Positions 1-12,799 of a DNA stretch of 12,802 nucleotides are shown here, one piece after another. The stretch is taken from contig CAUGNQ010000056.1 in the NCBI GenBank assembly GCA_959600835.1, positions 1-12,802 on the forward strand, read 5' to 3'. The stretch is from an uncultured Collinsella sp. (lineage in GTDB: Bacteria > Actinomycetota > Coriobacteriia > Coriobacteriales > Coriobacteriaceae). The notes beneath the pieces are model-generated. The model did not search any database and had not been told where the DNA came from. It was given only the letters and a program-made list of their open reading frames with translations. Every line of letters starts with the position of its first letter. The first letter of the stretch is position 1. A program made the position numbers and the translations under genes.

Positions 1-65
1 AACCTTGCGCCTGGCCTTCGGCGGCGCGTGCCGGATGGTGGAATTGTGTGCAGCCCGGTTTTCCG
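1..65. other. Upstream flank, no gene recognised
   Basis: This stretch lies before the rplJ promoter. In most bacteria rplK and rplA sit here, but no end of an L1-like protein can be recognised in any frame. One frame closes with a stop at 67-69 and another stays open into the leader; neither gives a recognisable protein. It is GC-rich with short complementary arms (CGCC and GGCG), which could be the tail of an upstream terminator, but no T-run follows. Confidence 0.3.
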
Positions 66-94
66 TTGACCGACGCCGGGGTCCCCGCCATAAT
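66..94 (+). promoter_or_regulatory. Sigma70-type promoter for rplJ-rplL
   Basis: A -35 hexamer TTGACC (66-71) and a -10 hexamer CATAAT (89-94) are separated by exactly 17 bases. Each matches the housekeeping consensus at five of six positions. Transcription would start near base 101, giving a structured leader of about 210 nt before the rplJ start codon. The position fits an independent promoter for the rplJL pair. Confidence 0.65.
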
Positions 95-109
95 ACTTTC
101 GGTTCACGC

Positions 110-190
110 ACGAATCCGCTGCCAGAGACAGCCGGCGCAAACGGGTCTTACCCGCGAGCTTAATGGGATATCCCGCCAGCCGAGGTGGTC
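110..190 (+). promoter_or_regulatory. Ribosomal protein L10 leader-like RNA
   Basis: The segment between the promoter and the attenuator resembles the L10 leader family: an AGACAGCC-type strand, a TTAAT element (160-164) and a closing CGCCAGCCGAGG strand (174-185). Visible helices are CGGGT/ACCCG (142-146 with 150-154), the palindrome GGGATATCCC (165-174) and a possible closing stem GGCG/CGCC (134-137 with 174-177). In the known family, the L10-L7/L12 complex binds this RNA and represses its own operon. Placement directly upstream of rplJ supports the call; the family assignment is from memory of the consensus and has not been scored. Confidence 0.6.
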
Positions 191-208
191 GAGTAGATAT
201 GTCTTCTC

Positions 209-246
209 GCCCCCGTCGCTCATGCAGCGCGGGGGCTTTCTTTTTG
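209..246 (+). terminator. Intrinsic terminator/attenuator in the rplJ leader
   Basis: A hairpin pairs GCCCCCG (209-215) with CGGGGGC (230-236). An inner stem CGCT/AGCG (217-220 with 226-229) closes a five-base loop, with T216 bulged. A T-rich tract (237-245) follows. It lies after the L10-leader-like RNA and 65 bases before the rplJ start, where L10-dependent attenuation would act. An alternative reading is simple read-through control of a terminator belonging to an upstream transcript. Confidence 0.75.
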
Positions 247-310
247 GACATGCCCCCGTCACGTCCTTGTGGCGGACCGTGCCCGGAAAGAATTCGAGGA
301 GGTGTAATTC

Positions 311-832
311 ATGCCCCAGCAGTACAAAATCGACAAGGTTGCAGAGATCGAGTCCCGTATCGCCGAGAACGCCGGTCTGTTCGTCGTCAACTACAACGGT
401 CTGACGGTTAAGCAGGCTCAGGAGCTGCGTCATCAGCTTCGCGAGTGCGGCGCCGAGATGAAGGTCTACAAGAACAACCTGGTCAAGATCGCTCTCAAGA
501 ACCAGGAGCAGCCCGAGATCGACGAGATCCTCGCGGGCCCCGTCGCTTATGTGTTCTACGAGACCGAGCCGGTCGAGGCCGCTAAGGCCCTTAAGGACTT
601 CTCCGCTAAGTCCAAGGGCGTCCTTGAGATCAAGGGCGGTATCTCCGACGGCAAGGCCGTTTCCGCTGATGATGTTAAGGCTATCGCCGAGCTGCCCACC
701 AAGGATCAGCTTCTCGGCCAGATCGCCGGCCTCATCTCCGGTTTCGCTCGCGACATCGCTGTCTGCGTCAACGGCGTTTCCTCTGGTCTCGCTCGTTCGA
801 TCCAGCAGGTCTCCGAGCAGAAGGCAGCCTAG
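311..832 (+). CDS. rplJ: Large-subunit ribosomal protein L10 (uL10)
   Basis: This 173-residue protein is the base of the ribosomal stalk. It binds 23S rRNA through its N-terminal domain and carries L7/L12 dimers on its C-terminal helix, so it helps recruit translation GTPases. Recognisable L10 features are the N-terminal IDKVAEIESRIAENAG segment, the VVNYNGLTVKQAQELR block (about residues 25-40), the MKVYKNNLVKIAL stretch (about 50-62) and a long C-terminal helix from about residue 138 (GLISGFARDIAV). Length matches the family (about 165-180). The ATG has a strong Shine-Dalgarno (GAGGAGG, 296-302) eight bases upstream. It is first in a two-gene unit with rplL, behind a leader that looks self-regulated. 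Codon use is strongly biased, as expected for a highly expressed gene. Confidence 0.97.
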   Translation: MPQQYKIDKVAEIESRIAENAGLFVVNYNGLTVKQAQELRHQLRECGAEMKVYKNNLVKIALKNQEQPEIDEILAGPVAYVFYETEPVEAAKALKDFSAKSKGVLEIKGGISDGKAVSADDVKAIAELPTKDQLLGQIAGLISGFARDIAVCVNGVSSGLARSIQQVSEQKAA

Positions 833-850
833 TTGCTGTTTTCACCCGCG

Positions 851-915
851 GCGGCAACGCCGCACCCCTGGCGCATTCGCGCCGTGTTTTAACTGATCTC
901 CGTGCATCCGCACGG
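851..915 (+). promoter_or_regulatory. Three perfect hairpins in the rplJ-rplL gap
   Basis: Three uninterrupted hairpins fill this gap. The first is GCGGC-AAC-GCCGC (851-863). The second is GGCGC-ATTC-GCGCC (870-883), followed by GTGTTTT. The third is CCGTGC-ATCC-GCACGG (900-915), ending six bases before the rplL ribosome-binding site. L7/L12 is needed in several copies per L10, so structures here could protect or process the mRNA or partly terminate it to set the ratio; that role is inference. The first two stems recur upstream of galU. Confidence 0.6.
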
Positions 916-934
916 AAACCGAAAGGACTTAGAA

Positions 935-1312
935 ATGGCTAAGCTTACCACCGATGAGATCATCGATGCTCTTAAGGAAATGACCCTTCTCGAGGCTTCC
1001 GAGCTCGTTAAGGCTATCGAGGACACCTTCGGCGTTTCCGCCGCTGCTCCTGCCGCTGTTGTCGCCGCTCCCGCTGCTGGCGCTGCTGAGGCCGAGGAGA
1101 AGACCGAGTTTGACGTCGTGCTCGAGGGCTTCGGCGACAACAAGATCCAGGTCATCAAGGCCGTCCGTGAGCTCACCAACCTTGGCCTGAAGGAGGCCAA
1201 GGAGGTCGTCGAGGGCGCTCCCAAGGCTGTTCTCGAGGGTGCCAAGAAGGAGGACGCCGAGGCTGCCAAGGAGAAGCTCGAGGCTGCTGGCGCTGCTGTC
1301 ACCCTCAAGTAA
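935..1312 (+). CDS. rplL: Large-subunit ribosomal protein L7/L12 (bL12)
   Basis: This 125-residue protein forms the mobile stalk dimers that bind L10 and contact EF-Tu, EF-G and other factors. The N-terminal dimerisation domain (MAKLTTDEIIDALKEMTLLE, about residues 1-32) leads into a flexible Ala/Pro hinge (about 36-56). The globular C-terminal domain follows (about 59-125), with the conserved EKTEFDV start, KIQVIKAVRELTNLGLKEAK and the VEGAPKAV factor-binding region. Length is typical. The ATG at 935 is chosen because GAAAGGA lies at 921-927 with seven-base spacing and the protein then starts at the conserved MAKL; the in-frame GTG at 902 would add 11 unconserved residues and lies inside a hairpin. 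It ends 28 bases before a strong terminator, so rplJ-rplL is a closed unit. Confidence 0.97.
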   Translation: MAKLTTDEIIDALKEMTLLEASELVKAIEDTFGVSAAAPAAVVAAPAAGAAEAEEKTEFDVVLEGFGDNKIQVIKAVRELTNLGLKEAKEVVEGAPKAVLEGAKKEDAEAAKEKLEAAGAAVTLK

Positions 1313-1340
1313 TCAGGCTTTCTCGCCAGATTTCTTTGCA

Positions 1341-1379
1341 GACGGGGTTCGCATTGCGAGCCCCGTCTTTTTTGTTTTT
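1341..1379 (+). terminator. Intrinsic terminator after rplL
   Basis: A stem GACGGGG/CCCCGTC (1341-1347 with 1361-1367) continues inward through a T-G wobble and TCGC/GCGA pairs to a three-base loop, giving about 12 pairs. It is followed by TTTTTTGTTTTT. This should separate rplJL from galU and rpoBC, so rpoBC needs its own promoter. Confidence 0.93.
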
Positions 1380-1502
1380 CGGTCCCTCGGCATCGGTTGC
1401 TCAAACTGCCATGTTCTGTGATTTGCGTCGTATCGGGTGCCCTGCCGTTGGGCAATAAAATTGCACCATTCGAGCAATAATTTGCGTTGACCTGCTGAAG
1501 AA

Positions 1503-1530
1503 TTGTCTCTGCCTTGTAGCGACATATAGT
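1503..1530 (+). promoter_or_regulatory. Candidate sigma70 promoter for galU
   Basis: TTGTCT (1503-1508) and TATAGT (1525-1530) are separated by 16 bases, giving a leader of about 90 nt to the galU start. A better -35-like hexamer, TTGACC (1487-1492), has no -10 at standard spacing. A second -10-like TAAGAT (1539-1544) has a poor -35 at 19-base spacing. The preceding terminator makes a promoter somewhere in 1380-1560 necessary; the exact choice is uncertain. Confidence 0.4.
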
Positions 1531-1566
1531 TCCAGCGGTAAGATGCTTGGGTATCGCAATTTGGTC

Positions 1567-1604
1567 TGCGGCTGTGTGCCGCACGCATGGGGCGCTTTTG
1601 CGCC
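1567..1604 (+). promoter_or_regulatory. Twin hairpins in the galU 5' untranslated region
   Basis: Two hairpins precede the galU ribosome-binding site (GAAAGGA, 1608-1614): GCGGC-TGTGT-GCCGC (1568-1582, extended by T1567-A1583) and GGCGC-TTTT-GCGCC (1591-1604). Both stem sequences are identical to the first two hairpins of the rplJ-rplL gap and come in the same order, while the loops differ. Function is unknown; possibilities are mRNA stabilisation or binding of a common regulator. Confidence 0.55.
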
Positions 1605-1626
1605 TGCGAAAGGATCTTTGAATAAC

Positions 1627-2535
1627 ATGAAGGCAATCATCCCCGCCGCCGGTCTTGGCACGCGTTTTCTGCCTGGCACCAAGTGCACGCCCAAAGAGAT
1701 GCTGCCGGTGCTCGACAAGCCCGTCATTCAGTACGTCGTCGAGGAGGCGCTCGAGCCCGAGGAGGTCGACGATGCCATCATCGTTACTTCTCCCGGTAAG
1801 CCCGAGCTACTGAACTACTTCCAGCCCGACCGTTCGCTCGAGAACCTGCTGCGCGAGCGCGGCAAGAACGCCTATGCCGATGCTGTCGCCCACGCTGGCG
1901 GTATGCCGGTCGACTTCCGTTATCAGTACGAGCCCAAGGGCCTCGGCCATGCTATTCGCTCTGCTGCCGACGCCGTGGCAGGGGAGAACTTCCTGGTTCT
2001 TCTGGGCGACTACGTTGTGCCTAACCGCGACATCTGCGACAAGATGCTCGCCGTTTCCAAGGAGCACGGTGGCGCTTCGGTTATCGCCGTCGCTGCTTGC
2101 TCGCCCGAGGAAGTCAGCCGCTACGGCGTTATCGCCGGCGAGCGCGTCGGTTCGCTCGAGGGCGCCGAGGACGTTGCCGATGCCGAGCCGGGCGCTGTCT
2201 GGCGCATCGGCGGTCTGGTCGAGAAGCCCGCTCCCGAGGCTGCTCCGTCCAACCTGTACATCGTCGGCCGCTACCTGCTGAGCCCGCTGGTCATGGACCT
2301 GCTGGCAGATCAGCAGGCCGGCAAGGGCGGCGAGATCCAGCTCACCGACGCCATGGCCCGTTCGCTCGACCGCGAGGCCATGTATGCGGTCGTCATCGAC
2401 CCGCTGTCGGGCTACGACACCGGCACTCCCTCTGGCTGGATGGCCACCAACGCCCTCATGGCTGCAAACGACCCCCGCTTTGCCGATGCCTTCTGGGACG
2501 CCATCGACGAGCGCGGCGGATTGATGCGCAAGTAA
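1627..2535 (+). CDS. galU: UTP--glucose-1-phosphate uridylyltransferase
   Basis: This 302-residue cytoplasmic enzyme makes UDP-glucose and pyrophosphate from UTP and glucose-1-phosphate, feeding envelope polysaccharides, glycolipids and galactose use. The nucleotidyltransferase signature is at the N-terminus (IIPAAGLGTRFLP, residues 4-16), followed by PKEMLP (22-27), KGLGHA (104-109), a metal-site aspartate in LLGDY (D128), EKP (199-201) and GGEIQLTDA (234-242). Length fits bacterial GalU (about 290-310). The ATG at 1627 starts exactly at the conserved MKAIIPAAG, with GAAAGGA 12 bases upstream; the in-frame ATG at 1543 adds 28 residues without family resemblance. It sits between rplL and rpoB with terminators on both sides, so it appears to be transcribed alone. 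RfbA-type glucose-1-phosphate thymidylyltransferases are related, but the motifs favour GalU. Confidence 0.93.
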   Translation: MKAIIPAAGLGTRFLPGTKCTPKEMLPVLDKPVIQYVVEEALEPEEVDDAIIVTSPGKPELLNYFQPDRSLENLLRERGKNAYADAVAHAGGMPVDFRYQYEPKGLGHAIRSAADAVAGENFLVLLGDYVVPNRDICDKMLAVSKEHGGASVIAVAACSPEEVSRYGVIAGERVGSLEGAEDVADAEPGAVWRIGGLVEKPAPEAAPSNLYIVGRYLLSPLVMDLLADQQAGKGGEIQLTDAMARSLDREAMYAVVIDPLSGYDTGTPSGWMATNALMAANDPRFADAFWDAIDERGGLMRK

Positions 2536-2555
2536 GCCATCGGGCACCGACATTT

Positions 2556-2588
2556 ACGGGCGTGGACCTCGGTTCGCGCCCGTTTTTT
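2556..2588 (+). terminator. Intrinsic terminator after galU
   Basis: ACGGGCG (2556-2562) pairs with CGCCCGT (2577-2583) around a 14-base loop, followed by six T residues (2583-2588). It lies 20 bases after the galU stop and isolates galU from rpoB. Confidence 0.88.
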
Positions 2589-2630
2589 ATAAGAGCTGCG
2601 ATTGCCGGCTCTCTGTTCACAGAAAATATA

Positions 2631-2644
2631 TGAACAGATGTTCG
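2631..2644. promoter_or_regulatory. LexA/DinR (SOS) box-like palindrome
   Basis: TGAACAGATGTTCG matches the Gram-positive SOS box CGAACRNRYGTTYG at every position except the first base. It sits 43 bases after the galU T-run and about 80 bases upstream of the rpoB -35. A weak promoter-like pair overlaps it (TTGCCG at 2602-2607 and AT-rich AATATA at 2625-2630), so LexA could block a distal rpoB promoter. A further outer repeat, CTGTTCA (2613-2619) with TGAACAG (2631-2637), shares one arm. The match is by eye. Confidence 0.4.
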
Positions 2645-2721
2645 ATACACATACATCTACCTGCGTGTTTTCTGTCGAAAAACTTTGCTACTCCAAAAAC
2701 TCAATCGCGTCAAGGCTTTTC

Positions 2722-2749
2722 TTGCCCAACGGTCGGTACCTGATAAACT
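2722..2749 (+). promoter_or_regulatory. Extended -10 promoter for rpoBC
   Basis: TTGCCC (2722-2727) and TAAACT (2744-2749) are 16 bases apart, and a TG dinucleotide (2741-2742) one base before the -10 makes it an extended -10 site. The transcript would start near 2756, giving a leader of about 65 nt. The galU terminator upstream means rpoBC needs a promoter in this gap. Confidence 0.55.
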
Positions 2750-2765
2750 ATTAGGTTGCGATAAC

Positions 2766-2786
2766 TGGCGAAGCTATGCCTCGCCA
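2766..2786 (+). promoter_or_regulatory. Hairpin in the rpoB leader
   Basis: TGGCGA (2766-2771) pairs perfectly with TCGCCA (2781-2786) across a nine-base loop. It lies between the predicted start of transcription and the rpoB Shine-Dalgarno (GAAGGAGGA, 2806-2814). No T-run follows, so it is not a terminator; it may stabilise the 5' end. Function unknown. Confidence 0.45.
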
Positions 2787-2822
2787 ACCCACCGAGCATT
2801 TCCGTGAAGGAGGAAAAACCTG

Positions 2823-6314
<3,492 letters not shown>

Positions 6315-6320
6315 TTGACT

Positions 6321-10796
<4,476 letters not shown>

Positions 10797-10824
10797 TTTC
10801 CTAGTACGTTAACCGCCCTTCCAA

Positions 10825-10860
10825 AGACCCGTTTCCCAACAGGGAAGCGGGTCTTTTTTT
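10825..10860 (+). terminator. Intrinsic terminator after rpoC
   Basis: An almost perfect 13-pair stem runs from AGACCCG TTTCCC (10825-10837) to GGGAAG CGGGTCT (10842-10854) with one G-T wobble and an AACA loop, followed by a run of T residues to 10860. It closes the rpoBC unit. Confidence 0.95.
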
Positions 10861-10868
10861 GAAGAGAA

Positions 10869-10905
10869 CCTGCCAATAAGGGACAGGTTTATTTTGGTAG
10901 GTTTT
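10869..10905 (-). repeat. Inverted repeat, left copy (REP/MITE-like)
   Basis: This 37-nt segment is the reverse complement of 12660-12696 with two mismatches (35 of 37). With a few extra bases the match extends to 42 positions with four mismatches. It contains an imperfect palindrome, here AACCTG/CAGGTT (10867-10872 with 10884-10889) plus inner CC/GG pairs and one bulged base, as in REP-type elements. It begins nine bases after the rpoC terminator and lies just upstream of the sigma-gene promoter. Confidence 0.75.
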
Positions 10906-10918
10906 TCCTGCTTGAATT

Positions 10919-10947
10919 TGAAACATTTCGCCCGACAAGAGCGTATT
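10919..10947 (+). promoter_or_regulatory. ECF-type promoter for the sigma/DUF4179 operon
   Basis: TGAAACATTT begins at 10919 and CGTATT at 10942; 17 bases separate TGAAAC from CGTA. This is the layout of promoters read by SigW-like ECF sigma factors (TGAAAC, 16-17 bases, CGTA). A housekeeping promoter fits poorly: TTGAAA (10918-10923) is 20 bases from TATTTA. Position directly upstream of an ECF sigma gene suggests autoregulation. Confidence 0.6.
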
Positions 10948-10950
10948 TAA

Positions 10951-10965
10951 GGTGAGGGCCTCACC
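10951..10965. promoter_or_regulatory. Perfect dyad at the sigma-operon start point
   Basis: GGTGAG (10951-10956) and CTCACC (10960-10965) form a perfect six-pair inverted repeat around three bases, centred a few bases after the -10 of the ECF-type promoter. It could be an operator or a hairpin at the very 5' end of the mRNA. No T-run follows, so it is not a terminator. Confidence 0.45.
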
Positions 10966-10995
10966 AAGAATTATTAACGTCACCGGGAGGTGATT

Positions 10996-11514
10996 ATGGA
11001 AGAACAAGCATTTAGACAGGCGGTCGAAGACCACCGGGATGTCGTGTTTCGGATCGCGTTGACGTACCTGCGTGATCGCGCCGACGCCGACGATGTCGCT
11101 CAAGACGTCTTTCTGAAGTTACTCAAAAGCGATGCGCAATTTGAAAGCTGGGAACATCTTCGTCGATGGCTTATCCGGGTCACGATCAATGAATGCAAAT
11201 CTCTCTTTCGAAAGCCATGGAGGCGTGTGGAGGATATTGAGAACCTGGCCGAGTCGCTTTCGACAGCGCAGGATGAGACCAAGGCCGTCCTGTCAGATGT
11301 CATGCGGCTTCCGGAACGATTCCGTATCCCCATCGTGCTCTATTACTATCTGGGCTTTTCGACCTCTGAGATTGCCGAGTTGTTGCATGTACCAGCCGCG
11401 ACCGTTCGAACGCGTTTAGCTCGTGGTCGATCGAAGCTCAAATTCATCCTAGAGGAGGGCGACCGTGAAATCCAATCAAATCAAGCAGGCCTTCGAGTCC
11501 ATCCAAGCCGATAG
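10996..11514 (+). CDS. ECF-type RNA polymerase sigma factor
   Basis: A 172-residue sigma-70-family factor of the extracytoplasmic-function type, which directs RNA polymerase to a small regulon. Region 2 is at about residues 8-75, with LTYLRDRADADDVAQDVFLKLL (core binding and -10 recognition) and WLIRVTINECKSLFRKP. Region 4 is at about 102-150, with LPERFRIPIVLYYY followed by the helix-turn-helix STSEIAELLHVPAATVRTRLARGRSKLK. The length and absence of other sigma domains are typical. The ATG at 10996 is chosen because a near-perfect Shine-Dalgarno (GGAGGTGA, 10986-10993) precedes it; the GTG at 10990 lies within that site. Two TTA codons (residues 42 and 141) and AGA arginine contrast with rpoBC. 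The last 50 bases overlap the next gene in another frame, and the tail after about residue 153 is probably not structural. The ECF subgroup cannot be fixed by eye. Confidence 0.93.
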   Translation: MEEQAFRQAVEDHRDVVFRIALTYLRDRADADDVAQDVFLKLLKSDAQFESWEHLRRWLIRVTINECKSLFRKPWRRVEDIENLAESLSTAQDETKAVLSDVMRLPERFRIPIVLYYYLGFSTSEIAELLHVPAATVRTRLARGRSKLKFILEEGDREIQSNQAGLRVHPSR

Positions 11515-12541
11515 CAATCTTGCAGATCGCGTCCTTAATACCGCTGCGGGTGAGCCGCTTCATCGAAAGGGCCACGCGAAGCCTCTCTATGTCGCTGTAA
11601 TCGGGTGTCTTGTCGGAGTGTTGGCGACCGGAGGGGTCGCCTACGCCGTTGTCAATTCCAGATATTTTGCCTCAGCCTGGGGAAACCACGGCAATGGGGA
11701 TTCCATTACCTGGACCAACGGCGGCTCATCGGGGACTCAATATACCTACACCAGAGAGTTCGGTGACGGCATCGCGCCCCAAAGCCTGGAGGGCACAGTC
11801 CAGAAGGTTGATCTGTCCGTCGAGGGTAATGGCTATACGCTCGATATCCATGAGATGGCTATTGACCAAAACGGCTGCGGAGCCGTGACGTTTACGTTGT
11901 CCAATCCAAATGGCGTTAACTACTACAAGCCGGCAGCAGAGACAGGCGAACTTGTTCTCTATGGTGAAGAAGAACAAGGCATCGGCACGCCCAGCATGAA
12001 CTTCGGCGAGGAATGGGCTGATACACGCTGCACAATTGATAAAGACACATCAAGCGACACGGTCATTAATGGCACGATGTACTTTGCCTCGTGGAATCGC
12101 GAGCGAGATTTGGGACATGCGGTCACCTGGAATATCTGCTGGACTGAGGGCGAAGGCGAGGACGCGAAGCAGTTCGAGGCATCGACGCCCGAGTTTAGCG
12201 TTGGAGCGTACGTCGATACAAAGGAACTCCGCTCCGATGACTCGCCACTCGAGATCAGCTCGTTTTCTATCCAGACACACATCGATGATCTGGGCATTGA
12301 CGCAGTCACGAAAAAGTTGACCGTTACCTACAAGGATGGATCGGAGCAGATTATCGAAGATGATACTGCGGGCGCGTACAATTTCTATGTCTCGCTGACG
12401 CGCAATAGCGGAGAGAACATCTCGGTGCCGACAAAACTGATCAATGTCGATCAAGTGGTCTCGGTAACCCTTGAGGGCACGAGGTACACATCAACAGGAG
12501 AGACCGAAACAGAAGTACCCTTTACCATCGTCTATTCGTAA
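11465..12541 (+). CDS. Single-pass membrane protein, DUF4179 / anti-sigma-like
   Basis: A 358-residue protein with a short cytoplasmic N-terminus (about 1-39) beginning KSNQIKQAFESIQADSNLADRVLN. This style of start is common in proteins encoded after ECF sigma genes in Firmicutes and Coriobacteriia. One hydrophobic membrane helix (about 41-63) follows, then a roughly 290-residue extracytoplasmic part rich in Ser, Thr, Gly and acidic residues. The outer part looks like beta-strand domains, with only three cysteines (C138, C189, C225). Family placement in DUF4179 is by resemblance. The likely role, inferred from overlap with the sigma gene, is to hold the sigma factor at the membrane and sense an envelope signal; a secreted-type regulon effector is the alternative. 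GTG start has GAGGAGG (11452-11458) six bases upstream; the 50-base overlap implies translational coupling. Confidence 0.8.
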   Translation: MKSNQIKQAFESIQADSNLADRVLNTAAGEPLHRKGHAKPLYVAVIGCLVGVLATGGVAYAVVNSRYFASAWGNHGNGDSITWTNGGSSGTQYTYTREFGDGIAPQSLEGTVQKVDLSVEGNGYTLDIHEMAIDQNGCGAVTFTLSNPNGVNYYKPAAETGELVLYGEEEQGIGTPSMNFGEEWADTRCTIDKDTSSDTVINGTMYFASWNRERDLGHAVTWNICWTEGEGEDAKQFEASTPEFSVGAYVDTKELRSDDSPLEISSFSIQTHIDDLGIDAVTKKLTVTYKDGSEQIIEDDTAGAYNFYVSLTRNSGENISVPTKLINVDQVVSVTLEGTRYTSTGETETEVPFTIVYS

Positions 12542-12546
12542 GATTT

Positions 12547-12582
12547 GGGGCCGCTTCCTACTAGGGGAAGCGGCCTCTTTTG
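12547..12582 (+). terminator. Intrinsic terminator after the sigma operon
   Basis: GCCGCTTCC (12550-12558) pairs with GGAAGCGGC (12566-12574) around a seven-base loop. The stem is extended outward by GG/CC-type pairs, and CTCTTTT follows. It starts six bases after the stop codon of the membrane-protein gene. Confidence 0.9.
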
Positions 12583-12659
12583 CGTTAAATGGAAACGCCG
12601 CCGATTTCCATGCGACAGATGAGAGCAGATTACCGCTGGAGCGCGACGTTTCCCCAGAT

Positions 12660-12696
12660 AAAACCGACCAAAATAAACCTGTCCCTTTTTGGCAGG
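12660..12696 (+). repeat. Inverted repeat, right copy (REP/MITE-like)
   Basis: Near-identical inverted copy of 10869-10905 (35 of 37; mismatches at 12666 and 12688). It contains the same imperfect palindrome, CCTG-t-CC / GG-CAGG, with a bulged T at 12682. It lies 78 bases after the sigma-operon terminator. The two copies bracket the sigma/DUF4179 operon. Confidence 0.75.
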
Positions 12697-12776
12697 GAAC
12701 GTTGCCCCGACGAGCACGTCGGATTCCCGGTCCGGGCGGCCCGCTGTTTAAGTTTGTCGCGAGTTCCGCACGCAAA

Positions 12777-12799
12777 GGAAAGCACTTAATGTGCTTTCC
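12777..12799. terminator. Hairpin at window end, possible terminator
   Basis: GGAAAGCAC (12777-12785) pairs perfectly with GTGCTTTCC (12791-12799) around TTAAT. The window ends three bases later, so a T-run cannot be checked on the + strand; on the - strand only a short T-rich stretch follows. It may end a convergent gene lying beyond the window. Confidence 0.4.

Noticed and set aside
377..408. Possible rifampicin-resistance change in RpoB (coordinates here are RpoB residues)
   Set aside because: The positions equal to E. coli D516, H526 and S531 are all the susceptible residues. Only the segment after the region is unusual, and its effect on the drug is unknown.
902..934. A GTG start for rplL 11 codons upstream
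   Set aside because: The GTG is inside the third hairpin, has no ribosome-binding site, and the conserved protein starts at MAKL (935).
1543..1626. A longer galU with 28 extra N-terminal residues
   Set aside because: The extra residues run through the two leader hairpins and have no family resemblance, while the ATG at 1627 starts at the conserved MKAIIPAAG.
2630..2743. A 37-codon open frame starting with ATG between galU and rpoB
   Set aside because: No ribosome-binding site precedes it, it runs through the LexA-like box and the rpoB promoter, and the peptide has no recognisable features.
6315..6320. TTG start for rpoC directly after the rpoB stop
   Set aside because: Only three bases separate it from the AAGGAG site; GTG at 6321 has standard spacing and is a stronger start codon. 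The alternative adds two residues and cannot be fully excluded.
10918..10949. A sigma70 promoter TTGAAA / TATTTA upstream of the sigma gene
   Set aside because: The spacing is 20 bases, too long for a good housekeeping promoter. The overlapping ECF pattern fits better.
12589..12789. A 66-codon open frame at the right end
   Set aside because: No Shine-Dalgarno is present, and it begins inside an inverted repeat and spans the REP-like repeat and several hairpins. It looks like chance coding across a non-coding element.
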